A stretch of DNA of 49,250 nucleotides. Origin: Flavobacteriaceae bacterium. GTDB taxonomy: Bacteria; Bacteroidota; Bacteroidia; Flavobacteriales; Flavobacteriaceae. Positions 22,904-32,256 of this stretch are shown here, piece by piece. Every line of letters begins with the position of its first letter. Position 1 is the first letter of the stretch. The stretch is taken from positions 1 to 49,250 of the forward strand of contig CANGIF010000023.1 in the NCBI GenBank assembly GCA_947453885.1. Direction: 5' to 3'. The position numbers and the translations under genes were made by a program. The notes beneath the pieces are model-generated. The model did not search any database and was not told the DNA's origin. It saw only the letters and a list, made by a program, of their open reading frames with translations.

Positions 22904-25066
22904 ATGAAAATTATAAAATTATTTGTTGTCCTATTTATAATTCAAGTCCATGCACAACAAGGAGGCATGTGGATTCCTTCGCTTTTACAAGGTATGAACG
23001 AACAAGAAATGAAACACTTGGGTTTAAAAATGTCAGTAAAGGACATCTATTCCGTTAATAGTTCCAGTTTAAAGGATGCTGTTCCTCAATTTAATGGTGG
23101 TTGCACATCGGAAATGATTTCATCCAAAGGACTTTTACTAACCAATCACCATTGTGGATTTGATGCCATTCAAAATCAATCGTCTGTAGAACATGATTAT
23201 CTAACAAACGGATTTTGGGCCTATAAAATGGATGAAGAATTGCCTAATGAAAATTTGGTTGTTACATTCATTGTACGAATAGAAGATGTAACAAATAAAG
23301 TGCTTAACGGAACTTTACAGCTTAATAACGAAGGGGAAAAACAAAAGAAAATTCAAGAAAATATTGTTGCATTAACTGGGTCTTTACCTAAAGAAAGTTG
23401 GCAAGAAAATAAAATTAGAACTTTTTATGAAGGAAATCAATACATGTTATTTGTAACCGAAACATTCAAGGATGTTAGGCTGGTTGGAACACCACCTTCA
23501 TCAATTGGTAAATTTGGGTCGGACACAGATAATTGGGTTTGGCCAAGACATACTGGAGATTTTTCACTTTTTAGAGTATATGCAGATAAAAACAATCGAC
23601 CAGCAAGTTTTTCAAAAGACAATATTCCTTATCGTCCTAAACATTTTTTACCAATATCACTTGACGGTGTAAAAGAGAACGATTTTACAATGGTAATGGG
23701 CTATCCAGGAAAAACAAATGAATACCTTCCTTCTATCGCAGTTGAACAAATAATTAAAGAATTAAATCCCGCTAAAATTGAAATAAGAGATGAAGCATTA
23801 AAAATTGCTGATGGATTTATGAGAAAAGACAATGCTATTAAAATTCAATATGCTTCAAAATATGCAAGTATAGCAAATTATTGGAAAAAATGGATGGGAG
23901 AATCTCAAGGTTTAAAAAAATCAAAAGCTGTTGCTATAAAGCAAAATGAAGAAAAAGTATTTTTAGAAAAAGTAACAAAAGCGGGTAAACAAGCAGAATA
24001 TGGTTCAATATTAAGTGATTTTGAAAAATATTATACAGAAATAGCACCTTATGCTTTAAGTAAAGATTATTTTAATGAAATTGTTTTACGAAATACCGAA
24101 TTATTAAGTGTTAGTTACAAAATGTACCAGCTAGAACAACTATATAACACTAAAGGAGAACAAGCATTCATTGAAAGAAAAAATAATCTTATAGCTGGTT
24201 TAAACGATTTTTATAAAGACTTTAATGTAATTGTTGATCAAAATATTTTTGAAAAACTTGTGAATTTATATGCTAAAAAAGCACCTAAACAATTTCTACC
24301 ATCTAATTTAATAGATGTTGATAGCAAAATTTTAGGAAATGAAATATACAGTCAATCTAAGCTAACTTCCTATAGCGGGATGAAAGATTTGTTAACAGGA
24401 GACAGTAAAACTGTTCTTTCAAATTTAAATGCAGACAAAGGATATCAATTTATCAATATTTTAGCGACAAAATATGTCTCTGAAGTTGTTCCTAAATATG
24501 ATGAATTGAGCTTAAAAATAGGTGCTTTACAGCGAAATTATATGAAAGCTCAATTAGAGATAAATAAAAACACAAGAATTTTTCCAGATGCTAATAGTAC
24601 ATTACGCCTTACTTATGGTAAAGTAAAAGGTTATGCTCCAAAAGATGCAACATTATATTCATATCAAACATTTTTAGATGGAGTTCTTGAAAAATATATT
24701 CCAGGTGATTATGAATTTGATGTGCCAAAAAAGTTAATCAGTTTATTTAATTCAAAAGATTTTGGAACTTATGGTGAAAATGGTAAAATGCCCGTTTGTT
24801 TTATTGGTACTAATCATACCACTGGAGGTAATTCAGGTAGCCCTGCAATAGATGCTTATGGAAATCTAATAGGACTAAACTTTGACAGAGTTTGGGAAGG
24901 TACGATGAGTGATATTCACTATGACCCTTCTATTTGTAGAAATGTAATGGTTGATATAAGATATGTTTTATTTATTATTGATAAATATGCAGAAGCAACA
25001 AATTTGATTCAAGAATTAAAAATAACACATCCTAAAAAAATTAAACACCTTATTTACAACAAGTAA
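22904..25066 (+). CDS. S46 family dipeptidyl-peptidase, DPP11-like
   Basis: A 720-residue exported serine peptidase of family S46 that removes dipeptides from N-termini. A signal peptide ends near residue 18 (VHAQ). The trypsin-like triad is visible: H83 in LLLTNHHCGF, D219 in HTGDFSLFRVYA and S644 in TTGGNSGSPAI, with a helical lid between. Eighteen residues after the Ser lies R662 (GLNFDRVWEG). In this family Arg there marks DPP11, which prefers Asp/Glu at P1, whereas Gly marks DPP7. Length agrees with DPP7/11. Specificity is inferred from that residue. It follows the GNAT gene by 15 bp. Confidence 0.92.
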   Translation: MKIIKLFVVLFIIQVHAQQGGMWIPSLLQGMNEQEMKHLGLKMSVKDIYSVNSSSLKDAVPQFNGGCTSEMISSKGLLLTNHHCGFDAIQNQSSVEHDYLTNGFWAYKMDEELPNENLVVTFIVRIEDVTNKVLNGTLQLNNEGEKQKKIQENIVALTGSLPKESWQENKIRTFYEGNQYMLFVTETFKDVRLVGTPPSSIGKFGSDTDNWVWPRHTGDFSLFRVYADKNNRPASFSKDNIPYRPKHFLPISLDGVKENDFTMVMGYPGKTNEYLPSIAVEQIIKELNPAKIEIRDEALKIADGFMRKDNAIKIQYASKYASIANYWKKWMGESQGLKKSKAVAIKQNEEKVFLEKVTKAGKQAEYGSILSDFEKYYTEIAPYALSKDYFNEIVLRNTELLSVSYKMYQLEQLYNTKGEQAFIERKNNLIAGLNDFYKDFNVIVDQNIFEKLVNLYAKKAPKQFLPSNLIDVDSKILGNEIYSQSKLTSYSGMKDLLTGDSKTVLSNLNADKGYQFINILATKYVSEVVPKYDELSLKIGALQRNYMKAQLEINKNTRIFPDANSTLRLTYGKVKGYAPKDATLYSYQTFLDGVLEKYIPGDYEFDVPKKLISLFNSKDFGTYGENGKMPVCFIGTNHTTGGNSGSPAIDAYGNLIGLNFDRVWEGTMSDIHYDPSICRNVMVDIRYVLFIIDKYAEATNLIQELKITHPKKIKHLIYNK

Positions 25067-25116
25067 AAAAATAATAAATTATAATACATATAACTTTTAC
25101 ATAGAGAAAAAATAGT

Positions 25117-25133
25117 TTGGCACGGTAATTGTA
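25117..25133 (+). promoter_or_regulatory. Possible sigma54 (RpoN) promoter
   Basis: TTGGCACG-GTAA-TTGTA matches the -24/-12 consensus TTGGCACG-N4-TTGCA except for T in place of the -12 C; the GG at 25119-25120 is followed by exactly 10 bases and then GT. It lies about 120 bp upstream of the small lipoprotein ATG, upstream of a separate TATCTTTG box. Confidence 0.45.
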
Positions 25134-25206
25134 AAATGATAAATAGTTGTTAAAGTATAGGTTTTAAAAAAATTGAAAAAATAATTTTAACTTATTGAAA
25201 AATTTA

Positions 25207-25214
25207 TATCTTTG
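25207..25214 (+). promoter_or_regulatory. -7 promoter element of the small lipoprotein gene
   Basis: TATCTTTG followed by CA is a textbook Flavobacterium -7 box. It lies 37 bp before the ATG at 25252. No TTG with normal spacing is present, although TTAACTT lies about 20 bp upstream. Confidence 0.6.
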
Positions 25215-25251
25215 CATCGAATTAATAATTAACCTTTTATAACAAAAAAAA

Positions 25252-25470
25252 ATGAAAAAAGTATTTTTAAGTTTAGCCGTAATCGCTGCATTAACTGTAG
25301 TATCTTGTAAACAAGCTGAAGAAGCAAAAGTAGAGGAAACTCCTGCTGTTGAAGCTCCAGTTGAAGCTGCTCCTGCTGCTGATACAACTAAAGCTGCTGA
25401 TGCTGCTGCTCCAGCTGCTGAAGCTGCTGCTCCAGCTGCTGCACCTGCTGCTGCTCCAGCAAAAAAATAA
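25252..25470 (+). CDS. Small Ala/Pro-rich lipoprotein
   Basis: A 72-residue lipoprotein. The signal peptide ends in VVSC, making Cys19 the lipidated residue. The mature 54 residues are low complexity: Ala, Pro, Glu and Thr with repeated AAPAAEAA-type runs and a Lys-Lys end, and no fold is expected. It has its own promoter, a possible second sigma54-type promoter and a very strong terminator, so it is likely a highly expressed monocistronic gene. Similar proteins are common in Flavobacterium; the function is unknown, perhaps an envelope spacer or stress lipoprotein. Confidence 0.8.
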   Translation: MKKVFLSLAVIAALTVVSCKQAEEAKVEETPAVEAPVEAAPAADTTKAADAAAPAAEAAAPAAAPAAAPAKK

Positions 25471-25496
25471 TTAGAAATTAAATTCTAAAATATTTT

Positions 25497-25522
25497 AAAA
25501 GCCACGCAATTGCGTGGCTTTT
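25497..25522. terminator. Terminator after small lipoprotein gene
   Basis: A perfect 26-bp palindrome (AAAAGCCACGCAA and its complement) followed by a T run, 27 bp after the stop. Its symmetry lets it work on both strands. Confidence 0.88.
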
Positions 25523-25616
25523 TTATTTATACCTATATATTTATTGTAACATTATTCAACAATTAAATACATATAGTCGTGGTAATTTCTATTTAACCCT
25601 TTTAACCTTTGAATTT

Positions 25617-26867
25617 ATGATAGTTTATTTAAGACTATTGTCGGAAAGTTTTACCTTTGCCATGAATGCTTTACGTAACAATAAACTTCGTACATTTCTC
25701 TCTCTATTAGGTGTTACTATTGGTATTTTTTCTATTATAGCTGTATTAACTGCTGTAGATTCTTTAGATAGAAAAATAAAAAAAGACTTAAGTAGTTTGG
25801 ATAAAAATACCATTTTCCTAATTCGATTTTCTTTTGGGCCTACAAACATTCCTCAGTGGAAAAGAGAACAGTTCCCTAATGTAAAATTTGATGAATATCA
25901 ATTTTTAAAGGCGAATTTAGTTAGCGCAGAAAATGTTTGCTATCAGTTTTTTACAAAACAAGAAACCATAAAATACGAATCCAGATCTGTAAGTAGTTTA
26001 AACGTAGTTCCCGTTTCTGATGAATTTGATGATATTCAAAAATTACAGTTTAAAACAGGTCGCTTTTATAATGAAGCAGAATCAAATTCAGGTTCTCCTT
26101 TAGTTGTTTTAGGCCATGATGTAGCTCAAGGATTATTTGACGATTATGAACCAATTGGGCAAAATGTTAGATTATACGGGCAAAAGTTTACTGTTATTGG
26201 TGTTTTAAAGAAGGAAGGTGCTGGAATGTTTGGAGATTCAAATGATACCTCAATATATATACCGGCAAATTTTTTAAGAAAAATGTATGGCGACAATGCT
26301 ACTTTTTTAACTCCAGTAATAATTATTAAGCCTAGAAAAGGTACTGATATTGAAGCTGTAAAAGGCGAACTGACACAAAAATTAAGAAACTTTAGAGGTA
26401 TGAAAACAGGGGAAATTGACAACTTTTTTATAAATGTTTTATCTGGGTTTACAGACTTTTTAGATGGAATAATTGGACAAATGAACGTTGTTGGTTGGAT
26501 AATTGCTGGATTTTCATTGTTAGTAGGTGGTTTTGGAATTGCTAACATTATGTTTGTTTCTGTTAAAGAACGAACAAATTTAATTGGTATTCAAAAATCT
26601 TTAGGTGCCAAAAATAGATTTATTTTATTTCAATTTTTATTTGAAGCAATAATACTTTGTGTTATTGGTGGTATAATAGGAATGGGACTAGTTTATTTAA
26701 TTTCCATCATTTTAACGAACGTATTAGATTTTGAATTTGTTTTAGGTTTAGGAAATGTAATTTTAGGAACAGGATTGGCTGTAATAATAGGGTTAATTTC
26801 AGGTATTTTACCCGCTATTTCTGCTGCTAAATTAGATCCAGTAGAAGCTATTCGGAGTGGTATGTAA
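25617..26867 (+). CDS. ABC transporter permease, MacB/FtsX type
   Basis: A 416-residue inner-membrane protein with the MacB-like layout: one membrane segment near the N-terminus (LRTFLSLLGVTIGIFSIIAV), a periplasmic MacB-type domain of about 220 residues (IYIPANFLRKMYGDN), then three membrane segments in FtsX, with IMFVSVKERTNLIGIQKSLG and the closing LDPVEAIRSGM. It probably works as mechanotransmission machinery for efflux or lipoprotein-related export. No ATPase or membrane-fusion gene is adjacent, so the partner is encoded elsewhere. Confidence 0.88.
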   Translation: MIVYLRLLSESFTFAMNALRNNKLRTFLSLLGVTIGIFSIIAVLTAVDSLDRKIKKDLSSLDKNTIFLIRFSFGPTNIPQWKREQFPNVKFDEYQFLKANLVSAENVCYQFFTKQETIKYESRSVSSLNVVPVSDEFDDIQKLQFKTGRFYNEAESNSGSPLVVLGHDVAQGLFDDYEPIGQNVRLYGQKFTVIGVLKKEGAGMFGDSNDTSIYIPANFLRKMYGDNATFLTPVIIIKPRKGTDIEAVKGELTQKLRNFRGMKTGEIDNFFINVLSGFTDFLDGIIGQMNVVGWIIAGFSLLVGGFGIANIMFVSVKERTNLIGIQKSLGAKNRFILFQFLFEAIILCVIGGIIGMGLVYLISIILTNVLDFEFVLGLGNVILGTGLAVIIGLISGILPAISAAKLDPVEAIRSGM

Positions 26868-26880
26868 AAAAGTAACTAAA

Positions 26881-26922
26881 AAAAGAAGCCCGAAATAAAC
26901 ATTTATATTTTGGGCTTCTTTT
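26881..26922. terminator. Bidirectional terminator between permease gene and accD
   Basis: AAAAGAAGCCC (26881-26891) and GGGCTTCTTTT (26912-26922) form an 11-bp stem that extends into an AAAT/ATTT inner stem. It serves the two converging genes. Confidence 0.85.
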
Positions 26923-26942
26923 CAATTAAAAGGGAAATTTAT

Positions 26943-27797
26943 TTATCTTAATGGATTATTTTGAATCAAATCAATATACAAATTAATTTTGTCTTTCAAT
27001 TCTTTTCTAGGAGTTATAAAATCTAAAAAACCATGTTCTAATAAAAACTCAGCTGTTTGAAATCCCTCAGGCAAATCCTTACCTGTTGTGTCTCTTACTA
27101 CACGAGGACCTGCAAAGCCAATTAAAGCCCCTGGTTCAGAAATATTTATATCACCTAACATAGCGTATGATGCAGTTGTACCTCCAGTGGTTGGATCTGT
27201 ACAAAGTGAAATGTAAGGGATTTTAGCTTCTGCTAATTGCGCTAATTTTGCGGAAGTTTTAGCAAGTTGCATTAAAGAATAAGCAGCTTCCATCATTCTA
27301 GCCCCTCCAGATTTTGAAATCATCACAAAAGGAACATTGTTTTTAATTGAATAATCTATTCCTCTGGAAATTTTTTCTCCAACAACCGCTCCCATTGAAC
27401 CTCCAATAAATGCAAAATCCATACAACAAATTACAAGTTCTTTTCCTTTTGACTTACCAACACCTGTTCTAACTGCGTCATTAAGTTTGGTTTTATCCAT
27501 TACTTCCTTTAAACGGTCAGCATACTTTTTGGTGTCTTCAAACTTTAAAATATCTTTTGAAGACATGTTTCTATCAAGTTCAATAAAATTATTATCATCA
27601 AAAAGAATTTGAAAATACTCTGCACTTCCAATTCTAACATGAAATCCGTCCTCAGGACTAACCCATAAATTTCGTGCCAACTCTTCTGAATCAATAATTT
27701 TACCTGTAGGGGATTTGTACCATAACCCTTTAGGCACATCTTTCTTATCTTCGGTTGCTGTTGTTATACCTTTTTGTGTTCTTTTAAACCAAGCCAT
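26943..27797 (-). CDS. accD: Acetyl-CoA carboxylase carboxyltransferase subunit beta
   Basis: A 284-residue subunit of the acetyl-CoA carboxylase carboxyltransferase, which makes malonyl-CoA for fatty acid synthesis. The core motifs are intact: [34 protein letters not shown] and [17 protein letters not shown]. The N-terminal part aligns by eye with the usual zinc ribbon ([12 protein letters not shown], then [14 protein letters not shown]), but the four zinc-binding Cys are replaced by Ser, Gly, Ser and Asp. I recall the same replacement in other Flavobacteriaceae, so it is probably a lineage trait rather than damage. It follows the aldolase gene by 17 bp on the same strand. Confidence 0.93.
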   Translation of the reverse strand: MAWFKRTQKGITTATEDKKDVPKGLWYKSPTGKIIDSEELARNLWVSPEDGFHVRIGSAEYFQILFDDNNFIELDRNMSSKDILKFEDTKKYADRLKEVMDKTKLNDAVRTGVGKSKGKELVICCMDFAFIGGSMGAVVGEKISRGIDYSIKNNVPFVMISKSGGARMMEAAYSLMQLAKTSAKLAQLAEAKIPYISLCTDPTTGGTTASYAMLGDINISEPGALIGFAGPRVVRDTTGKDLPEGFQTAEFLLEHGFLDFITPRKELKDKINLYIDLIQNNPLR

Positions 27798-27814
27798 ATT
27801 TTATAAATTGATAA

Positions 27815-28882
27815 TTACAAAGTATTCACATTGTTTAAATCAGCAAATGCTTGCTCTAAACGATTGATAAAAGTAAGTTCGCCTTCACGAACCCATTTTC
27901 TTGGATCGTAATGTTTTTTGTTTGGAGAATCAGATCCTTGTGGATTACCGATTTGAGTTCTTAAATAATCAATGTTGTTAACCATATAATCTCTTATTCC
28001 TTCAGTAAATGCAAATTGCAAATCAGTATCAATATTCATTTTAATAACCCCATATGAAATTGCTTCTCTAATTTCTTCAAGAGTAGATCCAGATCCACCG
28101 TGAAACACAAAATCTACTGGATTATGTCCAGTGTTGAATTTATTTTGAACAAAATCTTGTGAATTTTTTAATATTTTTGGAGTTAATTTAACATTCCCAG
28201 GTTTGTAAACACCGTGAACGTTACCAAAAGAAGCTGCTATAGTAAAACGAGGACTCACTTTCATTAATTCTTCATAAGAATATGAAACTTCTGAAGGTTG
28301 AGTATATAATTTTGAACTATCTACATCTGAATTATCGACACCATCTTCTTCACCTCCAGTAATTCCTAATTCAATTTCTAACGTCATTCCCATTTTACTC
28401 ATTCTCGTCAAATAGGTTTTACAAATTTCAATATTCTCTTCAATTGGTTCTTCAGACAAATCAATCATATGAGAACTAAACAATGGCTTTCCAGTTTCCG
28501 CAAAATGCTTTTCAGAAGCATCTAACAACCCATCAATCCAAGGTAAAAGTTTTTTTGCACAATGATCTGTATGCAATATTACGGTTGCACCATAGGCTTC
28601 GGCAAGCGTATGAACATGTTTTGCACCAGCTATAGCCCCTGCAATTGCTGCTTTTTCATTAGTGTTTGGTAATCCTTTTCCTGCATTAAATGCAGCTCCT
28701 CCATTTGAAAATTGGATAATAACTGGTGCTTTTAATTTTGCAGCTGTTTCCAAAACGCCATTTATTGTACTAGATCCTGTTACATTTACTGCTGGCAACG
28801 CATATCCGTTAGCTTTTGCATGTGCAAAAATTACTTGAACTTCATCTCCTGTTGCAACTCCTGGTTTAATTGTGTGAGCCAT
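27815..28882 (-). CDS. fbaA: Class II fructose-bisphosphate aldolase
   Basis: A 355-residue zinc-dependent aldolase of glycolysis and gluconeogenesis. Landmarks are PAVNVTGSSTINGVLETAAK, ILHTDHCAKKLLPW (catalytic Asp and a zinc-binding His), LEIELGITGGEEDGVDN, FGNVHGVYKPGNVKL and DFVFHGGSGSTLEEI with the second metal/substrate region. The length fits the E. coli type (about 358). ATG 28882 is the start; a TTG two codons earlier is less likely. Likely co-transcribed with accD 17 bp downstream. Confidence 0.95.
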   Translation of the reverse strand: MAHTIKPGVATGDEVQVIFAHAKANGYALPAVNVTGSSTINGVLETAAKLKAPVIIQFSNGGAAFNAGKGLPNTNEKAAIAGAIAGAKHVHTLAEAYGATVILHTDHCAKKLLPWIDGLLDASEKHFAETGKPLFSSHMIDLSEEPIEENIEICKTYLTRMSKMGMTLEIELGITGGEEDGVDNSDVDSSKLYTQPSEVSYSYEELMKVSPRFTIAASFGNVHGVYKPGNVKLTPKILKNSQDFVQNKFNTGHNPVDFVFHGGSGSTLEEIREAISYGVIKMNIDTDLQFAFTEGIRDYMVNNIDYLRTQIGNPQGSDSPNKKHYDPRKWVREGELTFINRLEQAFADLNNVNTL

Positions 28883-28932
28883 TGTCAATATTTATTTGTG
28901 GTTAAAGCTGACAAAAATAATAATTTATATAG

Positions 28933-31491
28933 TTAGAACGGATAATTAATTCCGATATTTAGTACCGAATGATTAAAATTATAATCTCTAAACCATTTTT
29001 TAGATGACAAACTAGCGGGATCATACGTTTTAAATCCAAAATCCAAGCGAACTACAAAAAAACTAAAATCGTATCTGAATCCAAAACCTGAACCCAAAGC
29101 AATATCTTTTAAAGACCGAACTCCTGAAAAAACAGAAGCTTCATCATCAACATTATCATATATATTCCAAATATTTCCTGCATCTGCAAAAAGTGCTCCA
29201 TTTAAACTTTTGAAAATATTGAACCGCATTTCGCTACTAAAAGCAATTTTTAAATTTGCTTCATTAAAATCATTTACTGCTCCACTTCTTCCCGGCCCTA
29301 AAGAATATGCTTGCCAAGCTCTATTATCATTTGACCCACCTGCAAAATAACTTCGTGAAAACGGAATGCTATTTGAATTTCCATAAGGAATTGCTACTCC
29401 AAAAAAAGTTCGTAATGCAAAAACCGTATTATGATGTAAATCCCAGTGTTTAATGTACTCAAATTCTGTTTTTAAATATTGTGAATAATCCACACCAAAC
29501 AAAGTGTAATTTCCGCTTGTATTTAATGATTGTTTGGATTGACGTGCAAAAAAAGAAAGTAAATTTCCTGCAGATTCAAACTTTGTTCTAAAAGAATAAA
29601 ATGTATTATCTGCTATATCTGTTTTTGTGGTTCTTGAAAAAACTAGGCTAGTAGCAAAAATCAAATCGTTTTCAGTTAACCTTTTTCTACGTTCTTCAAT
29701 ACTTCTAATTGATTTGGCATCAGTAGTATTTAATACAAGTCCATTTGAGTTATTTAAAGCATCCGCTATAAATCCTGAAGTTCCGTTTTCAATAATCAAA
29801 TTATGATTTCCATCATAATAATTAGAATTTGCAACTGACTCATAGTTTTGTCCAATAGTATTTAAAGTATTGTAAGACGATCTATAAACATTAAAATAAT
29901 TAGCTGTATTTACATTTTTTACATATTGCACATTAAACAAGTCGAATCGAACGGATTTATTTTTCCGAGGTGTCCAATTGTATCCTAGCGAACCTGTAAA
30001 ATTTTCTTTATCAAGCCCTAAGTTTTTTTGCTTGGAAAACCCTAAGCTTATGGTGGTTGAAGGAATCATACTGTGAGGAACAATACGTTCAATTGGAAAT
30101 AAAAACAAAAATTTTGGAAAAATCAATTTTGCTTCTCCTCCTAATTCAGAAATATTAAAAAAACGATTATCCGGATTAGCTAAATTCTTAGACGAACCAA
30201 AATTAGAACGAAGTGTTAGCTCCAAAGTTTCAGCTCCATGAAATACATTCCTAATTGAAAATGGTAAATTACCTGTAATTCCAAATTCTTGAATATTTGA
30301 ATGTGTTACCCCAAAACTTGGAAGCATATTAAATTTTTTCCGTTGCGTTAAATAAACATTAGCAATTAATGCATTTGACAAAGTGTCTTTTACATCTATT
30401 TCATATTGTATACTCGGATAATTGAATACCCTTAAATTGTTCAAATAACGAACCGTCAATAAAGTTTTATCGTCTGAAAACAAATTATTTTTATTGATAA
30501 AAACAGCATCTCCAATTGCTTTTGGTTTAAACTTTAGTTTCCCAGAACTATAAAAAATCAAATCTTTATATGAAATACTATCTTTTTTAATAGTACCGTT
30601 TTTAGCCGAAATAGCATCTGTATAAATGTTTATTTTTTTTATTTTATACACTTTAAATGGTTCTGTTTTTGTTGTGTCATTTACTCTAATTGAACGATTG
30701 CTGATTAACAAAGTTAAATTAGGCTTCTTACCAGTATCAACAGTATCTACATCATACGAAATGTAATTTTGTTGAAAGTGATACACACCATTATTTCTAT
30801 ACAAATTTGTAATTCTGTTCCGTTCCATCTCCAAATCAACAGCGTCGTATTGGGCTTTTTTTAAAAAAGAAGCAGTTTTATTTTTACTATATATAGAGTC
30901 TAAAACAGCAGTTTCAATTTTTGTTTTTAAACTATCAATAATGTAAGGAGCTCCTTTTGTAACTGTATATTTGATTTTGGCTTTCTTTGTTGAAATCGTA
31001 TCGATTGTATACTTTGCTTGAACATCAAAAAAACCTTTATTAAAATAATACGATTTTAATCTTAGTACCGTTTTTTTTGCTTTATTCTCATCAATAATAA
31101 TAGGAGGCTCACCCGTTTTTTTTAGAAAAGAATGTATTCCCGAATACCAAAAAGACTCCCCTAATCGATCAACTTGTTTTTTGGATAGCCATTTAGCCAT
31201 TCGTTTGTACTTCTCTGGATTTTTGTAAAACTTCATCTTGTAAACAGAATCAGCATTGTCCATTGCCAAATTATATAAGTTCAGACGAAAATGATAGCCT
31301 AAAATTGAAGTGTTTGGTTTTTGAAAAATTAAATTTTGAACATCATCATCTTTTGTTTTGGTTCCATTAACTATAATTTCATTTTTAACCAACAAATGTT
31401 TTCCTTGTAAAACCTTTTTTGTAGTATTACATCCAGATAGTTGTAGGACTATTAAAATAATAACTGCTATTTTTGTAGTGAAGTTTTTCAA
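28933..31491 (-). CDS. tamL: TamL, BamA-like outer-membrane lipoprotein
   Basis: About 852 residues. The signal peptide ends in LQLSGC, so unlike BamA it is a lipoprotein, which is the mark of the Bacteroidetes TamL branch of Omp85. POTRA-like repeats occupy roughly residues 30-390 (TKKAKIKYTVTKGAPYIIDS) and a 16-strand barrel the rest, with FGLRYD-like motifs (GSGFGFRYDFSFFVVRLDFG) and a C-terminal NIGINYPF ending in Phe. TamL is expected to help insert outer-membrane proteins together with a TamB-like partner. No ATG exists at the start; TTG 31500 or 31491 are candidates, and 31491 (MKNFTTKI) is preferred because a TACTTTTG box lies at 31518-31511. Confidence 0.85.
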   Translation of the reverse strand: MKNFTTKIAVIILIVLQLSGCNTTKKVLQGKHLLVKNEIIVNGTKTKDDDVQNLIFQKPNTSILGYHFRLNLYNLAMDNADSVYKMKFYKNPEKYKRMAKWLSKKQVDRLGESFWYSGIHSFLKKTGEPPIIIDENKAKKTVLRLKSYYFNKGFFDVQAKYTIDTISTKKAKIKYTVTKGAPYIIDSLKTKIETAVLDSIYSKNKTASFLKKAQYDAVDLEMERNRITNLYRNNGVYHFQQNYISYDVDTVDTGKKPNLTLLISNRSIRVNDTTKTEPFKVYKIKKINIYTDAISAKNGTIKKDSISYKDLIFYSSGKLKFKPKAIGDAVFINKNNLFSDDKTLLTVRYLNNLRVFNYPSIQYEIDVKDTLSNALIANVYLTQRKKFNMLPSFGVTHSNIQEFGITGNLPFSIRNVFHGAETLELTLRSNFGSSKNLANPDNRFFNISELGGEAKLIFPKFLFLFPIERIVPHSMIPSTTISLGFSKQKNLGLDKENFTGSLGYNWTPRKNKSVRFDLFNVQYVKNVNTANYFNVYRSSYNTLNTIGQNYESVANSNYYDGNHNLIIENGTSGFIADALNNSNGLVLNTTDAKSIRSIEERRKRLTENDLIFATSLVFSRTTKTDIADNTFYSFRTKFESAGNLLSFFARQSKQSLNTSGNYTLFGVDYSQYLKTEFEYIKHWDLHHNTVFALRTFFGVAIPYGNSNSIPFSRSYFAGGSNDNRAWQAYSLGPGRSGAVNDFNEANLKIAFSSEMRFNIFKSLNGALFADAGNIWNIYDNVDDEASVFSGVRSLKDIALGSGFGFRYDFSFFVVRLDFGFKTYDPASLSSKKWFRDYNFNHSVLNIGINYPF

Positions 31492-31510
31492 GTGATGCAA
31501 AAATTTAATT

Positions 31511-31518
31511 CAAAAGTA
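31511..31518 (-). promoter_or_regulatory. -7 promoter element for tamL
   Basis: TACTTTTG on the minus strand fits TAnnTTTG and ends 20 bp from the preferred TTG start at 31491. The short divergent spacer means it lies just before the TrmH ATG. No -33 element at normal spacing was found. Confidence 0.4.
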
Positions 31519-31528
31519 CATTTTTTCT

Positions 31529-32254
31529 ATGGTTAGTAAAAACCAAATTAAACTTATAATAAGTTTACAACAAAAAAAAATTAGAAACAGTGAAAAACTG
31601 TTTGTTGTTGAGGGCGAAAAAGGAATTCAGGAGTTCTTAAAATCTGAATTAAGTTTAGAGCATCTCTATATTACCGAGCCAATTTTTAATGACGTGCCTT
31701 TATTAAAAAAATCATTAATTTCTGAAGCAATACTTAAAAAAATTAGTTCTCTTACTTCTCCTAATAACTGTTTAGCACTTTTTCATATTCCTGAGGAAAA
31801 ACCCATTCAAACATCCGGTTTGATAATTGCTTTAGATACTATTCGCGATCCTGGAAACCTTGGCACTATAATTAGGCTTTGCGATTGGTTTGGTGTTTCT
31901 CAAATAGTATGTTCTTCAGAAACCGTTGATGCCTTTAACCCAAAAGTTGTTCAGGCAACAATGGGTTCAATAACAAGAGTAAAAATTAATTACATTGATT
32001 TGCCCGCATTTATTTCTAAAACTACATTGCCTGTTTATGGAACTTTTATGGATAGCGCCTCAATTTACAGTACAAATCTTCCTAAAAATGCTGTTTTGAT
32101 AATGGGAAATGAAGCGAATGGTATTTCTTCTAAGATTGAATCCTTAATTACTGAACGGATTACAATTCCAAGATTTGGTGAATCTCAACAAACAGAAAGT
32201 TTAAATGTTGCAACAGCTACTGCAATAATTTTAAGTGAATTTAGAAGACGGTAG
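31529..32254 (+). CDS. TrmH/SpoU family RNA 2'-O-methyltransferase
   Basis: A 241-residue SPOUT methyltransferase using S-adenosylmethionine. The N-terminal domain (FVVEGEKGIQEFL) resembles the RNA 2'-O-ribose methyltransferase substrate-binding domain. The catalytic domain carries motif 1 (ALDTIRDPGNLGTIIRLCDW with the catalytic Arg), motif 2 (LIMGNEANGISSKI) and motif 3 (ESLNVATATAIILSEF), which forms the knot. The exact target RNA (23S rRNA or tRNA) cannot be told. It is divergent from tamL and converges with porT, whose stop lies 2 bp beyond its own stop. Confidence 0.9.
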   Translation: MVSKNQIKLIISLQQKKIRNSEKLFVVEGEKGIQEFLKSELSLEHLYITEPIFNDVPLLKKSLISEAILKKISSLTSPNNCLALFHIPEEKPIQTSGLIIALDTIRDPGNLGTIIRLCDWFGVSQIVCSSETVDAFNPKVVQATMGSITRVKINYIDLPAFISKTTLPVYGTFMDSASIYSTNLPKNAVLIMGNEANGISSKIESLITERITIPRFGESQQTESLNVATATAIILSEFRRR

Positions 32255-32256
32255 AT

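Noticed and set aside
26943..27797. accD as a pseudogene because of missing cysteines
   Set aside because: The frame is full length with an intact catalytic core, and the same substitution is recalled in related genera.
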